From contig NZ_CH672387.1 of assembly GCF_000153465.1 (NCBI RefSeq), positions 150,179 through 214,178 of the forward strand: a stretch of 64,000 nucleotides of DNA. The letters run 5' to 3'. Positions 20,992-30,398 of the stretch are shown in pieces. Each line of letters opens with the position of its first letter. Position 1 is the first letter of the stretch. Position numbers and translations under genes: made by a program. This DNA is from Aurantimonas manganoxydans SI85-9A1 (lineage in GTDB: Bacteria > Pseudomonadota > Alphaproteobacteria > Rhizobiales > Rhizobiaceae). Under the pieces are notes generated by a model. That model did no database searches, was not told the origin of the DNA, and was given only the letters and a program-made list of their open reading frames with translations.

Positions 20992-22066
20992 GCTCCGGCC
21001 ACGGGACGAGGCGGCGTCGCTGCGACGCGCATTGGTGGCGCTGCCGCGCAGCTACGAGACGGAGGCCGAGTTCCCCCATGCGGGTTTCGCGCTGCTGTCG
21101 GGCTCGTCGCTGGCCGCCGATCCGCCGCTGGAACCCGCCGCCATCGGCGATCTCCTGCATCTCCTGGCCGAGGTGGGACGCGGCGATCTCGGCGTCGGCC
21201 GAATCTATGAGGGGCACGTCAACGCGTTGCTGCTGATCCGCGCCTATGGCAGCGAGGCCCAGAATGCGGCAGTCCGCAATGCGGCGGCCGAGGGCGCATG
21301 GCTGGGTGTCTGGAACACCGACGCTCCCGGCAAGCCGCTGACCGAGAATGACGACGTTCTCTCGGGCGCCAAGAACTTCGCCTCCGGCGTCGACGGGCTG
21401 ACCCGCGCGATCGTGACGGTGCCGGACGAGGCGGGCCGGAAGATGCTGCTGATGCCGCTGGCCGATGCACCGGTCGACCGGTCGTGGTGGGACCCGATGG
21501 GCATGCGCGGCTCCGGCAGCCACGTCGTCGACTTCACCGGGTTGAAGATCGAGGACGCACATCGTCTCGGCCAGCCGGGCGACTATACGCGCGAGCCCTG
21601 GTTCAGCGGCGGCGCGATCCGCTTCGCCGCGGTTCAGACCGGCGGCCTGCACGCCGTCTTCGACGTGGCGCGGGACCATCTGCTGCGCACCGACCGGGCG
21701 AGCGATCCCTATCAGGCACAGCGGCTCGCCCGGATGGGTCTGCATGTCGATGCCGCCCATGGCTGGCTGGCGCGCGGCGCAGAGGCCTGGAGCGCGGCCG
21801 CTGCCGATCCGGACGATGCCGCAAAGGCGAGGCGTCTGGTCGCCACGGCCAATGCCGTGCGCTCGGCTGTGGAAGCGGCGGCGCTGGCGGTGCTGGAAGA
21901 GGCGGAGCGGGCAGTGGGCGCCGCCGGCTTCAATCGGCCGCATCCGCTTGAGCGGCTCGTCCGCGACCTGCGCACCTATCTGCGCCAGCCCAATCCCGAT
22001 GGCGCCCTGCGCAATCTGGGCGACGCGATCGCCGCGGGCGACTGGCTGCCGGGAGAGGGCGCATGA
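20981..22066 (+). CDS. Acyl-CoA dehydrogenase-like flavoprotein
   Basis: This 361-residue protein resembles acyl-CoA dehydrogenases and related flavin enzymes. The middle beta domain reads GVWNTDAPGKPL and GAKNFASGVDGLTRAIV, followed by MGMRGSGSHVVDFTGLKI. The C-terminal helical bundle ends in HPLERLVRDLRTYLRQPNPDGAL. The N-terminal helical domain is shorter than usual, and I could not place a catalytic glutamate with confidence, so it may be a specialised oxidase or monooxygenase-type member. I chose the ATG at 20981 because of the upstream GCGAGGGAAC site. It overlaps both neighbours. Link to fatty-acid oxidation is unlikely in this setting. Confidence 0.82.
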   Translation: MLHKLRPRDEAASLRRALVALPRSYETEAEFPHAGFALLSGSSLAADPPLEPAAIGDLLHLLAEVGRGDLGVGRIYEGHVNALLLIRAYGSEAQNAAVRNAAAEGAWLGVWNTDAPGKPLTENDDVLSGAKNFASGVDGLTRAIVTVPDEAGRKMLLMPLADAPVDRSWWDPMGMRGSGSHVVDFTGLKIEDAHRLGQPGDYTREPWFSGGAIRFAAVQTGGLHAVFDVARDHLLRTDRASDPYQAQRLARMGLHVDAAHGWLARGAEAWSAAAADPDDAAKARRLVATANAVRSAVEAAALAVLEEAERAVGAAGFNRPHPLERLVRDLRTYLRQPNPDGALRNLGDAIAAGDWLPGEGA

Positions 22067-22782
22067 ACGAACCGCGCGAACCGCGCACGCTGACCGCCCG
22101 CAGCATCCTCATCGTCGCGCCGCACGCCGACGACGAATCGCTGGGATGCGGCGGGCTGGCAACCATCCTCGCCGCGGACGGCCGGCAGTTCCACACGCTT
22201 TTCGTCACCGATGGCGGGGCGTCCCATCGCAACTCGGCGACATGGCCGCGAGCGGCGCTGGCCGCCAAGCGCCACCGCGAGGCCGAGGACGCGCTCGCCA
22301 TTCTGGGTCTCGGCACCATGCCGCGCAGCTTCCTCGGCCTGCCCGACGCCGATCTGCCGCCGGACGGCTCGCCCGGCTGGAATGCGGCCCGCGCCCGGGT
22401 CGTCGAGATCCTTGCCGACGCCGCGCCCGATCTGGTGCTGTTGCCTTGGCGGCGCGATCCGCATTCGGACCACCGCGCCGCCTGGCACCTGGTCACCCAG
22501 GCGCTGGAACAGGCAGGCCTGTCGCCGGCGCGGATGGAATATGCGATCTGGCTCGACGAACTCGGTGCGCCGGAGGATCATCCGCGCCCCGGGGAAATGC
22601 ACCGGGTCTCCTTCGACATCGCCGATGTCGTCGAGACCAAGCGGGCGGCGGTGGCCGCGCATCTGTCCCAGACCACGGCGCTGATCGATGACGACCCGGA
22701 CGGGTTCATGCTCGACGCGGCCACCATTGCCCGGCTGACGGGCCCGATCGAAAGTTACTGGCAGGATGGCGAAGCCGATTGA
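22063..22782 (+). CDS. PIG-L/LmbE family N-deacetylase
   Basis: The 239-residue protein carries the zinc motif of the PIG-L family as IVAPHADDESLGCGG near residues 17-31 and the third ligand in RDPHSDHRAAWHL near 132. Members remove acetyl groups from N-acetylglucosamine-bearing lipids, mycothiol or bacillithiol precursors and antibiotics. It starts in the ATGA overlap with the acyl-CoA dehydrogenase-like gene and overlaps the methyltransferase gene by 17 bases. With the glycosyltransferase upstream, the substrate may be a glycoconjugate carrying an N-acetylated sugar. That is inferred. Confidence 0.9.
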   Translation: MNEPREPRTLTARSILIVAPHADDESLGCGGLATILAADGRQFHTLFVTDGGASHRNSATWPRAALAAKRHREAEDALAILGLGTMPRSFLGLPDADLPPDGSPGWNAARARVVEILADAAPDLVLLPWRRDPHSDHRAAWHLVTQALEQAGLSPARMEYAIWLDELGAPEDHPRPGEMHRVSFDIADVVETKRAAVAAHLSQTTALIDDDPDGFMLDAATIARLTGPIESYWQDGEAD

Positions 22783-23341
22783 TCTGGTCGGGTTCGAGGC
22801 GATGTTCGCCGCCGATCCCGATCCCTGGGGCTATGCCGCCTCGCCCTTCGAGCAGTTCAAGCGTCGCATCCTGATGGAGGCGGTGGGCACGCGGATGTAC
22901 GGGCGTGGGCTGGAACTCGCCTGCGCCAATGGCGAGAACAGCGCGGTGCTCGGCCGCAAATGTCTGCGGCTCCTGGCGCTGGACGGCTCGCCGACGGCGC
23001 TGGCCATCGCGCGGGGCCGCAACCGGGCGACGCCGCGCGTCCGTTTCGCCGAGGCCGTGCTGCCGGGAAAGATGCCTCGCGGGCCATTCGACCTGATCGT
23101 CGTGTCGGAACTGCTCTATTATCTTGCGCCGAACGATTTGCAGGTGATGCTCGCCCGCTTGCGGGCGGCCGTCGCGCCGGGCGGACGGATCGTGTTCCTC
23201 CACCATTTCCTCGATTTCGACGATGCGGCGACGCCGCCGGCGCTGGTCGCCGAGGCCGTCGAACGCGCCTTCGCCGCGGGCTTTGGCGCCGGCTACCGCG
23301 CCCGGACCAGCCGCTTCGTCGCCGTCGCCTTCGACCGCTGA
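22766..23341 (+). CDS. Class I SAM-dependent methyltransferase, NodS-like
   Basis: This 191-residue protein has a Rossmann methyltransferase core: motif I GLELACANGENSAVL near residues 48-62, the acidic SAM contact in LLALDGSP, and FDLIVVSELLYYL as motif IV. The sequence is most like NodS-type methyltransferases, which N-methylate a deacetylated aminosugar in Nod-factor synthesis. That would fit directly after a PIG-L deacetylase, but function is inferred. It is the last gene of the overlapping set and converges on the amino-acid ABC genes 30 bases away. Confidence 0.86.
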   Translation: MAKPIDLVGFEAMFAADPDPWGYAASPFEQFKRRILMEAVGTRMYGRGLELACANGENSAVLGRKCLRLLALDGSPTALAIARGRNRATPRVRFAEAVLPGKMPRGPFDLIVVSELLYYLAPNDLQVMLARLRAAVAPGGRIVFLHHFLDFDDAATPPALVAEAVERAFAAGFGAGYRARTSRFVAVAFDR

Positions 23342-23371
23342 GGCAGGTCTGTCGGAGAGCGTTCCAGGCGA

Positions 23372-24130
23372 TCAGGTTCCGCCGGCGGCGCCCAGCAGCG
23401 TGCCGACGAAACGGGTCGTGCGCGGATCGGTGGGCGTGCGGAAGATCGTCTCGGGCGGTCCTTCCTCGACAATCTGGCCGCCGTCGAGAAAGGCGACATG
23501 ATCGGCGATCTGGGCGGCCAGCCGCAGATCGTGGGTCGCCATCAGCATGGTCATGCCCTCCTCGGCGAGGGTGCGCAGCACGTCGACGACCTCGATGGCG
23601 AGTTCGGGATCGAGCGCCGAGGTCGGTTCGTCGCACAGAAGCAGCGTCGGCGAGGCGGCAATGGCCCGCGCGATGGCGACGCGCTGCTGCTGGCCGCCCG
23701 ACAGGGTCGCCGGCCAGGCATCGCCCTTGTGGGCCAGGCCGACTTTTTCCAGAAGCGTCATCGCATGGCTCCGCGCCTTGGCGGCCGGCCATTTCCAGAC
23801 GGTGGTGAGCCCTTCAGTCACATTGTCGGCGACCGAGCGATGCGGAAACAGCTGGAAGTTCTGGAACACCATTCCGGTCCTGCGGCGCAGCGCCAGGATC
23901 TCGGCCTGCGACGGGCGCTGGCCCGGCGCGAAGGCGACTCTTGCATCGCCGATCTCCAGCGTGCCGGCTTCGGGCATTTCCAGAAGGTTGGCGGTGCGCA
24001 GCAGCGTGCTCTTGCCGCTGCCGGACGGGCCGATCAGGGCGGTGACGCGGCCCTCGGCGATGTTCAGTTCCACCCCGTCGAGGACGGTGTTGTCGCCGAA
24101 ACTCTTGGCGATGCCGGACAGGCGGATCAT
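23372..24130 (-). CDS. Polar amino-acid ABC transporter ATP-binding protein
   Basis: The 252-residue ATPase has Walker A GPSGSGKS (34-41), signature LSGGQQQRVAIARAI, Walker B LLCDEPTSALD and the switch His in MATHDLRLA, typical of polar amino-acid transporters of the GlnQ/TcyN group. The ATG at 24130 overlaps the permease stop (24127-24130), so translation is coupled. It is the last gene of the minus-strand order binding protein, permease, ATPase. Confidence 0.95.
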   Translation of the reverse strand: MIRLSGIAKSFGDNTVLDGVELNIAEGRVTALIGPSGSGKSTLLRTANLLEMPEAGTLEIGDARVAFAPGQRPSQAEILALRRRTGMVFQNFQLFPHRSVADNVTEGLTTVWKWPAAKARSHAMTLLEKVGLAHKGDAWPATLSGGQQQRVAIARAIAASPTLLLCDEPTSALDPELAIEVVDVLRTLAEEGMTMLMATHDLRLAAQIADHVAFLDGGQIVEEGPPETIFRTPTDPRTTRFVGTLLGAAGGT

Positions 24131-24807
24131 GCGCCGGACTCCAGATAGCCGCCCTGTCGCCCGAAGCGCGCCTCCAGCCGGCTCTGCAGGGCTGAGAGGA
24201 CCGAGGACAGGACGAGATAGAGCAGTGCCGCCTCGACATAGAGGATGAGCGGCTCGTAGGTCGTCGCGACGATGCGCTGGGCCTGCTGGAACAGCTCCGG
24301 CACGGTGATCGCCGCGGCCAGCGAGGTGTCCTTGACCAGCGAGATGAAGGAATTCGACAGCGGCGGCACTGCGACACGCACGGCCTGGGGCACGATGGTG
24401 CGCTTCATGGCCTGGTTCCGGGTCATGCCGATCGCATAGGCGGCTTCCCACTGGCCCTTGTTGATGGAGGACAGGGCCGCGCGGATGATCTCCGACGTAT
24501 AGGCGCCGACGCTGAGGGTGAAGCCGATCAGCGCTGCCGGAAAGGCGTCGATCAGGATGCCGACGCTGGGCAGGCCGTAGAAGATGACGAAGAGCTGGAC
24601 GAGCAGCGGCGTGCCGCGGATGAACCAGACATAGAAGCGGGCGATGGCGGCCAGCGGCTTCGGTCCGAACAGCCGCACGACGGCCGTCATGAAGCCGAGC
24701 GACAGGCCGAAGGCGAAGGACAGGATCGCCAGCGGCACGGTGAAGACGAGACCCGCCCGGACCAGTGGCCAGAGCGAGTCGAGCATCAATTGCAGGGTGG
24801 GGGGCAA
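24127..24807 (-). CDS. Polar amino-acid ABC transporter permease, HisM/TcyB type
   Basis: The 226-residue protein has about five membrane segments and the amino-acid permease features RGTPLLVQLFVIFYGLP and the EAAYAIGMTRNQAMKRTIVPQA coupling loop. It forms the inner-membrane pore fed by the binding protein at 24937. The gap to that gene holds a strong hairpin. Confidence 0.94.
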   Translation of the reverse strand: MPPTLQLMLDSLWPLVRAGLVFTVPLAILSFAFGLSLGFMTAVVRLFGPKPLAAIARFYVWFIRGTPLLVQLFVIFYGLPSVGILIDAFPAALIGFTLSVGAYTSEIIRAALSSINKGQWEAAYAIGMTRNQAMKRTIVPQAVRVAVPPLSNSFISLVKDTSLAAAITVPELFQQAQRIVATTYEPLILYVEAALLYLVLSSVLSALQSRLEARFGRQGGYLESGA

Positions 24808-24901
24808 GGGACGGTCCGATCCTGTCGCGTCAAGCGGGCGCGGGTAGTCGGGTTCCGGTGCTCGGCCGGAACCTCACCCTTCGGCGACGATGTAGGGCAG
24901 C

Positions 24902-24928
24902 GGCAGTGGCGGGCATCCCGCCACCGCC
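24902..24928 (-). promoter_or_regulatory. Intercistronic hairpin after the amino-acid-binding-protein gene
   Basis: The core is a perfect inverted repeat GTGGCGGG-CAT-CCCGCCAC (24906-24924), extended to 11 paired positions at 24902-24928 with one A-C mismatch. It lies between the binding-protein stop (24937) and the permease start (24807). No T-run follows. Confidence 0.6.
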
Positions 24929-24936
24929 GGCGATGA

Positions 24937-25698
24937 TCAGCGCGAGACGTCGGCGCCGAAATATTTCTGCGAGATGGTCTCGTAGGTGCCGTCGGCGCGG
25001 ATCGCGTCGAGCGCCTTGTCGATCTCGGCGACGAGCTCGGGATTGCCCTTCTGGACGACCACGCCGGAAGCGGCGGCCTCGGCCTCCGAGGCGACGATCT
25101 TCACCGGCGCGTCGGGCTTCTGCTTCTTGAAATCGAGATAGGAGAGGTTGTCGTTGATCGTCGCGTCGGCGCGGCCGGTGAGAACGAGCTGGATCGACTG
25201 GTCGAAGCCTTCCGTGCCGACGAGGCTGGCGCCGGCTTCCTCGGCGATCCGGCCGTAATTGGAGGTCAGCGACTGGGCCGCCCGCTTGCCGTCGAGATCG
25301 GCGAAGCTGGCGATGTCCGCGTTGTCGTCCTTCACGATGAGGACCGCCTTGGAGACGATGTAGGGCTTGGAGAAGTCGAAGCGGGCCTGCCGCTCCTCGG
25401 TGATGCCGACCTGGTTGATCACCGCGTCGTAGCGGTCGGAGGCGAGGCCGGCGATCAGGCCATCCCACTTGCCCTCGACGAACTCGACCTCGACGCCGAG
25501 CCGCTCGGCGATCTCGCGGCCGATCTCGACATCGAAGCCGACGAGGGCGCCGGAGGCGTCGTGATAGGTGAAGGGGGCGTAGGTGCCCTCGGTGCCGATC
25601 CGCAGGGTGCCGGCGGACTTGATGTCCTCGAGGCTGCCGGCATGGGCGGCGGTGCCGAGGAGGAGGGCGGCGGTGAGCGTTGCGAGCGTGAGCTTCAT
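24937..25698 (-). CDS. Amino-acid ABC transporter substrate-binding protein, family 3
   Basis: The 253-residue periplasmic protein has a Sec signal peptide (MKLTLATLTAALLLGTAAHA). Family 3 features are TLRIGTEGTYAPFTYHDASG, GFDVEIGREIAERLG and the hinge region ADATINDNLSYLDF. Overall it looks closest to cystine/polar amino-acid binders such as FliY/TcyA, but the ligand is uncertain. It is the first gene of the ABC unit and is followed by a hairpin. Confidence 0.93.
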   Translation of the reverse strand: MKLTLATLTAALLLGTAAHAGSLEDIKSAGTLRIGTEGTYAPFTYHDASGALVGFDVEIGREIAERLGVEVEFVEGKWDGLIAGLASDRYDAVINQVGITEERQARFDFSKPYIVSKAVLIVKDDNADIASFADLDGKRAAQSLTSNYGRIAEEAGASLVGTEGFDQSIQLVLTGRADATINDNLSYLDFKKQKPDAPVKIVASEAEAAASGVVVQKGNPELVAEIDKALDAIRADGTYETISQKYFGADVSR

Positions 25699-25885
25699 GG
25701 GGTCATTCCTGAATTGCGAGGCGCCTGTCGCGCATTGACCGCAAACTCGGTATTCGCAGGGCTTCCATCAAGGAATGGATTGGCGCGGGGACGCCGGATC
25801 GGAGTTGGTTCTTCCGATCTTCGCCATTCGGCGCGCGTGGAGCATGAGGGCGGACGACCGGTCGCGGTCGCCCGCCATCGCGGTG

Positions 25886-27265
25886 TCAGCGGTTGGCGAA
25901 GAAGACGTCGTCCTGCTCGCTGCGCAGCCGGTGCAGCGTGCTCGCCGTGTCGAAGGCGACGGCGTCGCAGGCGACGATCTCGCCGGCCGCGACCGGGGCG
26001 CGAAGGGTGCGCCCGTCCATCAGGTAATAGGGCGCGGGCGCGCCTGGTCCGAGCGGCCGGGCCGGCATCAGCAGGTGATCCAGCGGCTCGATCTGGTGGC
26101 GCGCGCCGATGGCCAGGGTCTCGCCCGCGGCGAGATCGCGCCGGGCGCGGGCGACGAGGTCGTAGCGGGGCCTCACCTCGGTGCCGCCGGTCGAGCTGCC
26201 GAGCCGGGCCGCCGACAGCACCGACATCGGCGCCTCGACGCCGAGCAGATGCACAGGGTTGTGGATCAGGAGGTGGCGGCCGTCAGGGCTCGCCGGAATG
26301 CCCTTGCCGGCGAGCAGCCGTCCGGTCGCCGCGTCCGGCGCCTCGACGATGACGAAGACGCCGCCGGCAAAGCTGAGTTCGTCCGGCCGGCGCAGGCAGT
26401 TGAACATGTCGACGACGCCGGAGCGGCCGAGAAGGCCGCCGGCGGCGCGGGGCCGCAGGAGATGCGGCAGTTCCACCGTGCGGGCGATGGGCGCATGCAG
26501 GTCCGGCACGTCCGGATCGAGATCGGTGTGATTGGCGACGATGCCCATCTCGCAGAGATCGGGCACGGTGGTACGGGCAAATTCCGCCAGTTCGCGGGGC
26601 AGGATCGCGGCGGTCGGATCGCCGGTCGCGAAGAGATCGCGATAATGCGGCGCCGCAACCGACCGCCCCCAGGCAGTGACCGTGTCGTCTCCCGGGTTCC
26701 AGACGAAGTCGGATTCGCTGGCCTTGCCGGCGGCGACGATCTTCAGGCCGAGAAGCCGCGCCCAGCCGATCAGGCCGATCAGCAGGCTGGGCTGGTCGCC
26801 ATCCACCGGCGTATGGACCACGCCGGCCGAGGCGGCGCGTCGGGCGAGGATCGGACCGACGACGATCTCGGCTTCCTTGGTGGCGATGACGCTGTGGCGG
26901 CCGTTGTCGATGGCGGCGGCGGCCGTTGCGGCGGCGCCTTCGGGATGGCCGGTCGCCTCGACCACCACGTCGAGCGGCAGCGCGGCCAGAAGCAGCGCAT
27001 CGTCGACGACCGCCGTCCGGCCGGCTTCGATGGCCGCGAGGGCTGCTGCGCGCGTGTCGCACAGCGCGATGGCCTCCGCTGCGACGCCTGCCGCCAGCAG
27101 CGAGCGGCGGGCGCGATCCATGTCGCGGTCGCAGATCGCCGGGACGATAAGCCCGGGAATATGCCGCGACTGCGCCACGAAGGTCGCGCCGAACTCGCCG
27201 GCACCGACCAGCCCGGCCCGGATTTCGCGCTCCTCGCTCCGCGCGAAAATGGCATGCAGGTTCAT
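25886..27265 (-). CDS. NAD(P)-binding oxidoreductase with C-terminal SAF domain
   Basis: This 459-residue protein begins with a homoserine-dehydrogenase-like Rossmann domain (GLVGAGEFGATFV near residues 18-30, DVVVEATGHPEGAA, and SVIATKEAEIVVGP) and ends in a SAF/antifreeze-type beta-clip domain (about 375-445, LAAGETLAIG and APVAAGEIV). Relatives are annotated only loosely, as SAF-domain or homoserine-dehydrogenase-like proteins. It is the last gene of an operon with an FAH-family enzyme and a TAXI-TRAP importer, so it probably oxidises or reduces an intermediate of the imported acid. The reaction is unknown. Confidence 0.8.
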   Translation of the reverse strand: MNLHAIFARSEEREIRAGLVGAGEFGATFVAQSRHIPGLIVPAICDRDMDRARRSLLAAGVAAEAIALCDTRAAALAAIEAGRTAVVDDALLLAALPLDVVVEATGHPEGAAATAAAAIDNGRHSVIATKEAEIVVGPILARRAASAGVVHTPVDGDQPSLLIGLIGWARLLGLKIVAAGKASESDFVWNPGDDTVTAWGRSVAAPHYRDLFATGDPTAAILPRELAEFARTTVPDLCEMGIVANHTDLDPDVPDLHAPIARTVELPHLLRPRAAGGLLGRSGVVDMFNCLRRPDELSFAGGVFVIVEAPDAATGRLLAGKGIPASPDGRHLLIHNPVHLLGVEAPMSVLSAARLGSSTGGTEVRPRYDLVARARRDLAAGETLAIGARHQIEPLDHLLMPARPLGPGAPAPYYLMDGRTLRAPVAAGEIVACDAVAFDTASTLHRLRSEQDDVFFANR

Positions 27266-27331
27266 GGATCCCCTCCCGAAATGAATTCCCCCGCGGCCGG
27301 TCTAGGCCAGATTGTCGCAGGGCGGAAGGGT

Positions 27332-27352
27332 CCGGCCGCGAGACCCGGCCGG
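27332..27352 (-). promoter_or_regulatory. Hairpin between the TRAP permease and SAF oxidoreductase genes
   Basis: Perfect 7-bp arms CCGGCCG (27332-27338) and CGGCCGG (27346-27352) with a 7-base loop lie in the 146-base gap. It may attenuate transcription into the last gene of the operon. Confidence 0.35.
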
Positions 27353-27411
27353 TCGCAAGCTGGCATGCCAGGCGCTGGACGACGCCCGGCGAGGCTGGCG
27401 CCGCGCCGCCG

Positions 27412-29325
27412 TCAGCCGGCCGCGATCCGGTTGCGGCGTGCGAGGGCCGTCGGGGCGGCGGCGGCGACGAGCAGGGCTAGGCCGGCCATGTCGATCCACA
27501 GATTGGTCGGGAACATCAGAAGGCCGCCGGCGATGAGGAACAGCGCACGGCGCAGCGGCGTGACCACGCCGCCGACCGGCTCGGTGCCCTGCAGCGCGAT
27601 GGCGAAGAGCACGCAGCCGATTGCGTAGAGCGCCGTCGTGTAGGCGATGTCGAGCGGCGTGCCATCGAGGAGCAGCTGCGGGACATAGACGAAGCTGAAC
27701 GGCATCAGCACCAGCGTGGCGCCGAATTTGAGGGCCGAGAAGCCGGTCTTCATCGGCGGCGCGTCGGCAATGGCGGCACCGGCGAATGCAGCGACGCAGA
27801 CCGGCGGCGTGATGTTGGAGAGGCACGCGGCGTAGAACACCGCCAGATGCGCCGCCACCACGGGTACGCCGAGATTGATCAGGGCGGGCGCGGCGACCAC
27901 GGACAGGATGATGTAGGAGCCGGTGGTGCTCGACCCCATGCCGATGATGATCGAGACGACGGTCACGAGGCAGAGTGCGACGAACAGGTTGCCGCCGGAG
28001 AAGTCGATCAGGACGGCGGAGAATTTCAGCCCGAGGCCGGCCAGGACGATGCCGCCGATGATGATGCCGAGCGTGCCGATGGCGGCGCCCGCCGCCGCGT
28101 TGCTGCGGGCGCCCCCGACCATGGCCTGCGCGATGGCGGTCGGTCCCATGCGGGTGTCGCGGCGCAGCCAGGAGAGGGCGGCGGCCGAGACGGTGCCCCA
28201 GAAGGCGCAGAAATCGGCCGAATAGCCGGAAAACAAGAGCCCGATCACCGCGATCAGCGGCACGAAGAACTGCCAGCCCTTGGCCAGCACGGAGCGCAGG
28301 CTGGGGATTTCCTCCGCCGGCAGGCCCTTCAGGTCGAGGCGGACGGCTTCCAGATCGACCATCGACAGGAGGAAGACGAAGAAGACCACGGCCGGGATGA
28401 CGTTCATCAGGGCGATGGTCAGGTAGCTGGTCTCGGTGAGGGTCGCGAGGATAAAGACGCCGGCGCCCATGACCGGCGGCATGAACTGGCCGCCGGTGGA
28501 GGCGATCGCCTCGATGGCGCCGGCGTCATGGTTGCGGAAGCCGGTGCGCTTCATCAGCGGAATGGTGAAGGCGCCGGTGGTCACGACATTGGCGACGGAG
28601 GAGCCGGAGATCGAGCCGAACAGCGCCGAGGTCATCACCGCGATCTTGGCCGGGCCGCCGCGCCAGCGGCCGGCCAGCGCCGTGCCGAGATCCATGAAGA
28701 AGGCGCCGGCGCCCGAGCGCTCGAGGAAGGCGCCGAAGATCATGAAGGGGAAGACGAAGGTGGCGAAGGTCGCGGTGACGACGCCGAACAGCGCTTCCTG
28801 TGTGGAATAGGTGAATTCCAGGATGCGCTCGACCGACATGCCGGGATTGGCGAGGCGGCCGGGGAGATATTCGCCGAAATAGAGCTGGCCGAGAAAGACG
28901 ATGGCGATGATCGAGATGATCGGGCCGAGTGCCCGGCGGCTGGTCTCCAGCATCACGCCGATGGCGATGGCGCCCATCACCAGATCGGCGGTGTTGGGCG
29001 AGGAGACGCGGAACATCGCGTAGCTGACATACTGGTCGATCCAGTACCAGACGCAGGCGACGGTGGCGGCGACGAGAACGAGGTCGACGATGCTCGGGCG
29101 GTGGGACGGCGAGCCGGCGCGCGCGGGATAGAGCAGGAACACCAGCACCGAGGTGAGCATCAGATAGATGCCGCGATTGGTCTGGGTCGAGACGAGGCCG
29201 AAGCCGGAGGTGTAGAGGTAAAAGCCGGTGAAGCCCAGCGCCACCAGATTGAAGGCAAGGGCGTAGAAACCGGTCAGGGACCGACGTGCGCCATCGACGC
29301 GCAACAGCCAGGATGCGTCCACCAT
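27412..29325 (-). CDS. TRAP transporter fused permease (4TM/12TM), TAXI type
   Basis: This 637-residue inner-membrane protein joins the DctQ-like four-helix and DctM-like twelve-helix parts in one chain, as is normal for TAXI-type TRAP systems. The N-terminal part covers about residues 20-150. The large part shows FPFMIFGAFLERSGAGAFF, FGSISGSSVANVVTTGAFTIP and GQFMPPVMGAGVFI. It works with the TAXI binding protein at 29414. The preceding gap holds a strong hairpin. Confidence 0.95.
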   Translation of the reverse strand: MVDASWLLRVDGARRSLTGFYALAFNLVALGFTGFYLYTSGFGLVSTQTNRGIYLMLTSVLVFLLYPARAGSPSHRPSIVDLVLVAATVACVWYWIDQYVSYAMFRVSSPNTADLVMGAIAIGVMLETSRRALGPIISIIAIVFLGQLYFGEYLPGRLANPGMSVERILEFTYSTQEALFGVVTATFATFVFPFMIFGAFLERSGAGAFFMDLGTALAGRWRGGPAKIAVMTSALFGSISGSSVANVVTTGAFTIPLMKRTGFRNHDAGAIEAIASTGGQFMPPVMGAGVFILATLTETSYLTIALMNVIPAVVFFVFLLSMVDLEAVRLDLKGLPAEEIPSLRSVLAKGWQFFVPLIAVIGLLFSGYSADFCAFWGTVSAAALSWLRRDTRMGPTAIAQAMVGGARSNAAAGAAIGTLGIIIGGIVLAGLGLKFSAVLIDFSGGNLFVALCLVTVVSIIIGMGSSTTGSYIILSVVAAPALINLGVPVVAAHLAVFYAACLSNITPPVCVAAFAGAAIADAPPMKTGFSALKFGATLVLMPFSFVYVPQLLLDGTPLDIAYTTALYAIGCVLFAIALQGTEPVGGVVTPLRRALFLIAGGLLMFPTNLWIDMAGLALLVAAAAPTALARRNRIAAG

Positions 29326-29350
29326 CGTCTCGTCTTTTCGTGGTTGAAAG

Positions 29351-29384
29351 GCCCCCGCCTTCCGGTCAGCCGGAAAACGGGGGC
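29351..29384 (-). promoter_or_regulatory. Intercistronic hairpin after the TAXI binding-protein gene
   Basis: Outer arms GCCCCCG (29351-29357) and CGGGGGC (29378-29384) and inner arms TTCCGG (29360-29365) and CCGGAA (29370-29375), with loop TCAG and a small internal loop, form one long stem between the binding-protein and permease genes. Confidence 0.65.
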
Positions 29385-29413
29385 GTCAGCAATGCGTTGA
29401 CTGCGGCGGTTGG

Positions 29414-30373
29414 CTACTTCGCCGCGCCGCTCTCGGCGTAATAGGCGGCGGCACCGGGATGCATCGGGGCGCCGAGCGCCTCGAAGTTCTCGACGTCGGG
29501 CTTCATCTGGGCCCAGGCCTTGTGGCCGTTGGCCAGCGCGTCCTGGCGCTCGTAGGCAGAGGCCACCATCCGCTTGACCACGTCCTCCGGGACGCTCTCA
29601 TGGGCGACCCAGTAGACGGTGGTGTAGGGCATGTCGGTCGCCGGAACGCCCTTGTAGGTCGTCTCCGGCATCGTGCCCGTATGGTAGAAGGGATAGGTCT
29701 CGCTGATCTTGGCGAGCTGGTCTTCCTCATAGGTCAGCACCACCACGTCGCGCGTCTCGGCCAGCTCGGTGACGGCCGCGGCCGGTGAGGACGACTGGCA
29801 GAAGGCGTCGATCTGGCCGTTGCCCAGCGCCCGGCCGGCGTCGGCGAAGGTCATCATCTGCGGCTCGACCTGGTCGAGGATGCCGAGCGCCGTCAGGATG
29901 TTGGAGCAGTTGAAGACCGTGCCCGATCCCGGCGGTCCGAGGGCGACTTTCTTGCCGGCGAGATCGGCGATCGTCGACACGCCGCTGTCGGCGAGGGTGA
30001 CGAAATAGGTCGGGCCCTCATAGGCCATGGCGACGCCGCGCAGCATGTCGCCCTTCGGGCCATCCTTGAACGGGCCGGTCGGCTCCTGCGCCATGAAGAC
30101 GTGGCTGCCATAGACGATGCCCATGTCGAGCTCGCCCTTGATCAGCCGCTTGGCGTTCTCGGTGGAGCCGCCGGTGGTCACCTGGGTGATGTTGACGTCC
30201 GGCAGGTCCTTGCCGAGCTCGGTGCCGGCGACGCCGACCATGTAGTACATGACGCCGCCCGGATTGGAGCCGCCCCAGGCGATGCTGGTCTTGTCCTGCG
30301 CCACGGCGCCGGTTGCGAGTGATGCGACGGCGAGCCCTGCCGCGAGCGTGCAGGCGATTGTCCTGAGTGTCAT
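29414..30373 (-). CDS. TRAP transporter solute-binding protein, TAXI family
   Basis: The 319-residue periplasmic protein has a Sec signal peptide (MTLRTIACTLAAGLAVASLATGAVAQ). TAXI features include IAWGGSNPGGVMYYMVGVAGTELG, TTGGSTENAKRLIKGELDMGIVYG and GKKVALGPPGSGT. It feeds the fused permease at 27412. TAXI proteins are poorly characterised; some bind glutamate or other dicarboxylates. Here the FAH-family enzyme and SAF oxidoreductase in the operon suggest an organic acid. Confidence 0.94.
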   Translation of the reverse strand: MTLRTIACTLAAGLAVASLATGAVAQDKTSIAWGGSNPGGVMYYMVGVAGTELGKDLPDVNITQVTTGGSTENAKRLIKGELDMGIVYGSHVFMAQEPTGPFKDGPKGDMLRGVAMAYEGPTYFVTLADSGVSTIADLAGKKVALGPPGSGTVFNCSNILTALGILDQVEPQMMTFADAGRALGNGQIDAFCQSSSPAAAVTELAETRDVVVLTYEEDQLAKISETYPFYHTGTMPETTYKGVPATDMPYTTVYWVAHESVPEDVVKRMVASAYERQDALANGHKAWAQMKPDVENFEALGAPMHPGAAAYYAESGAAK

Positions 30374-30398
30374 CCTGTCTTCCTCCCCATTGTTGTCG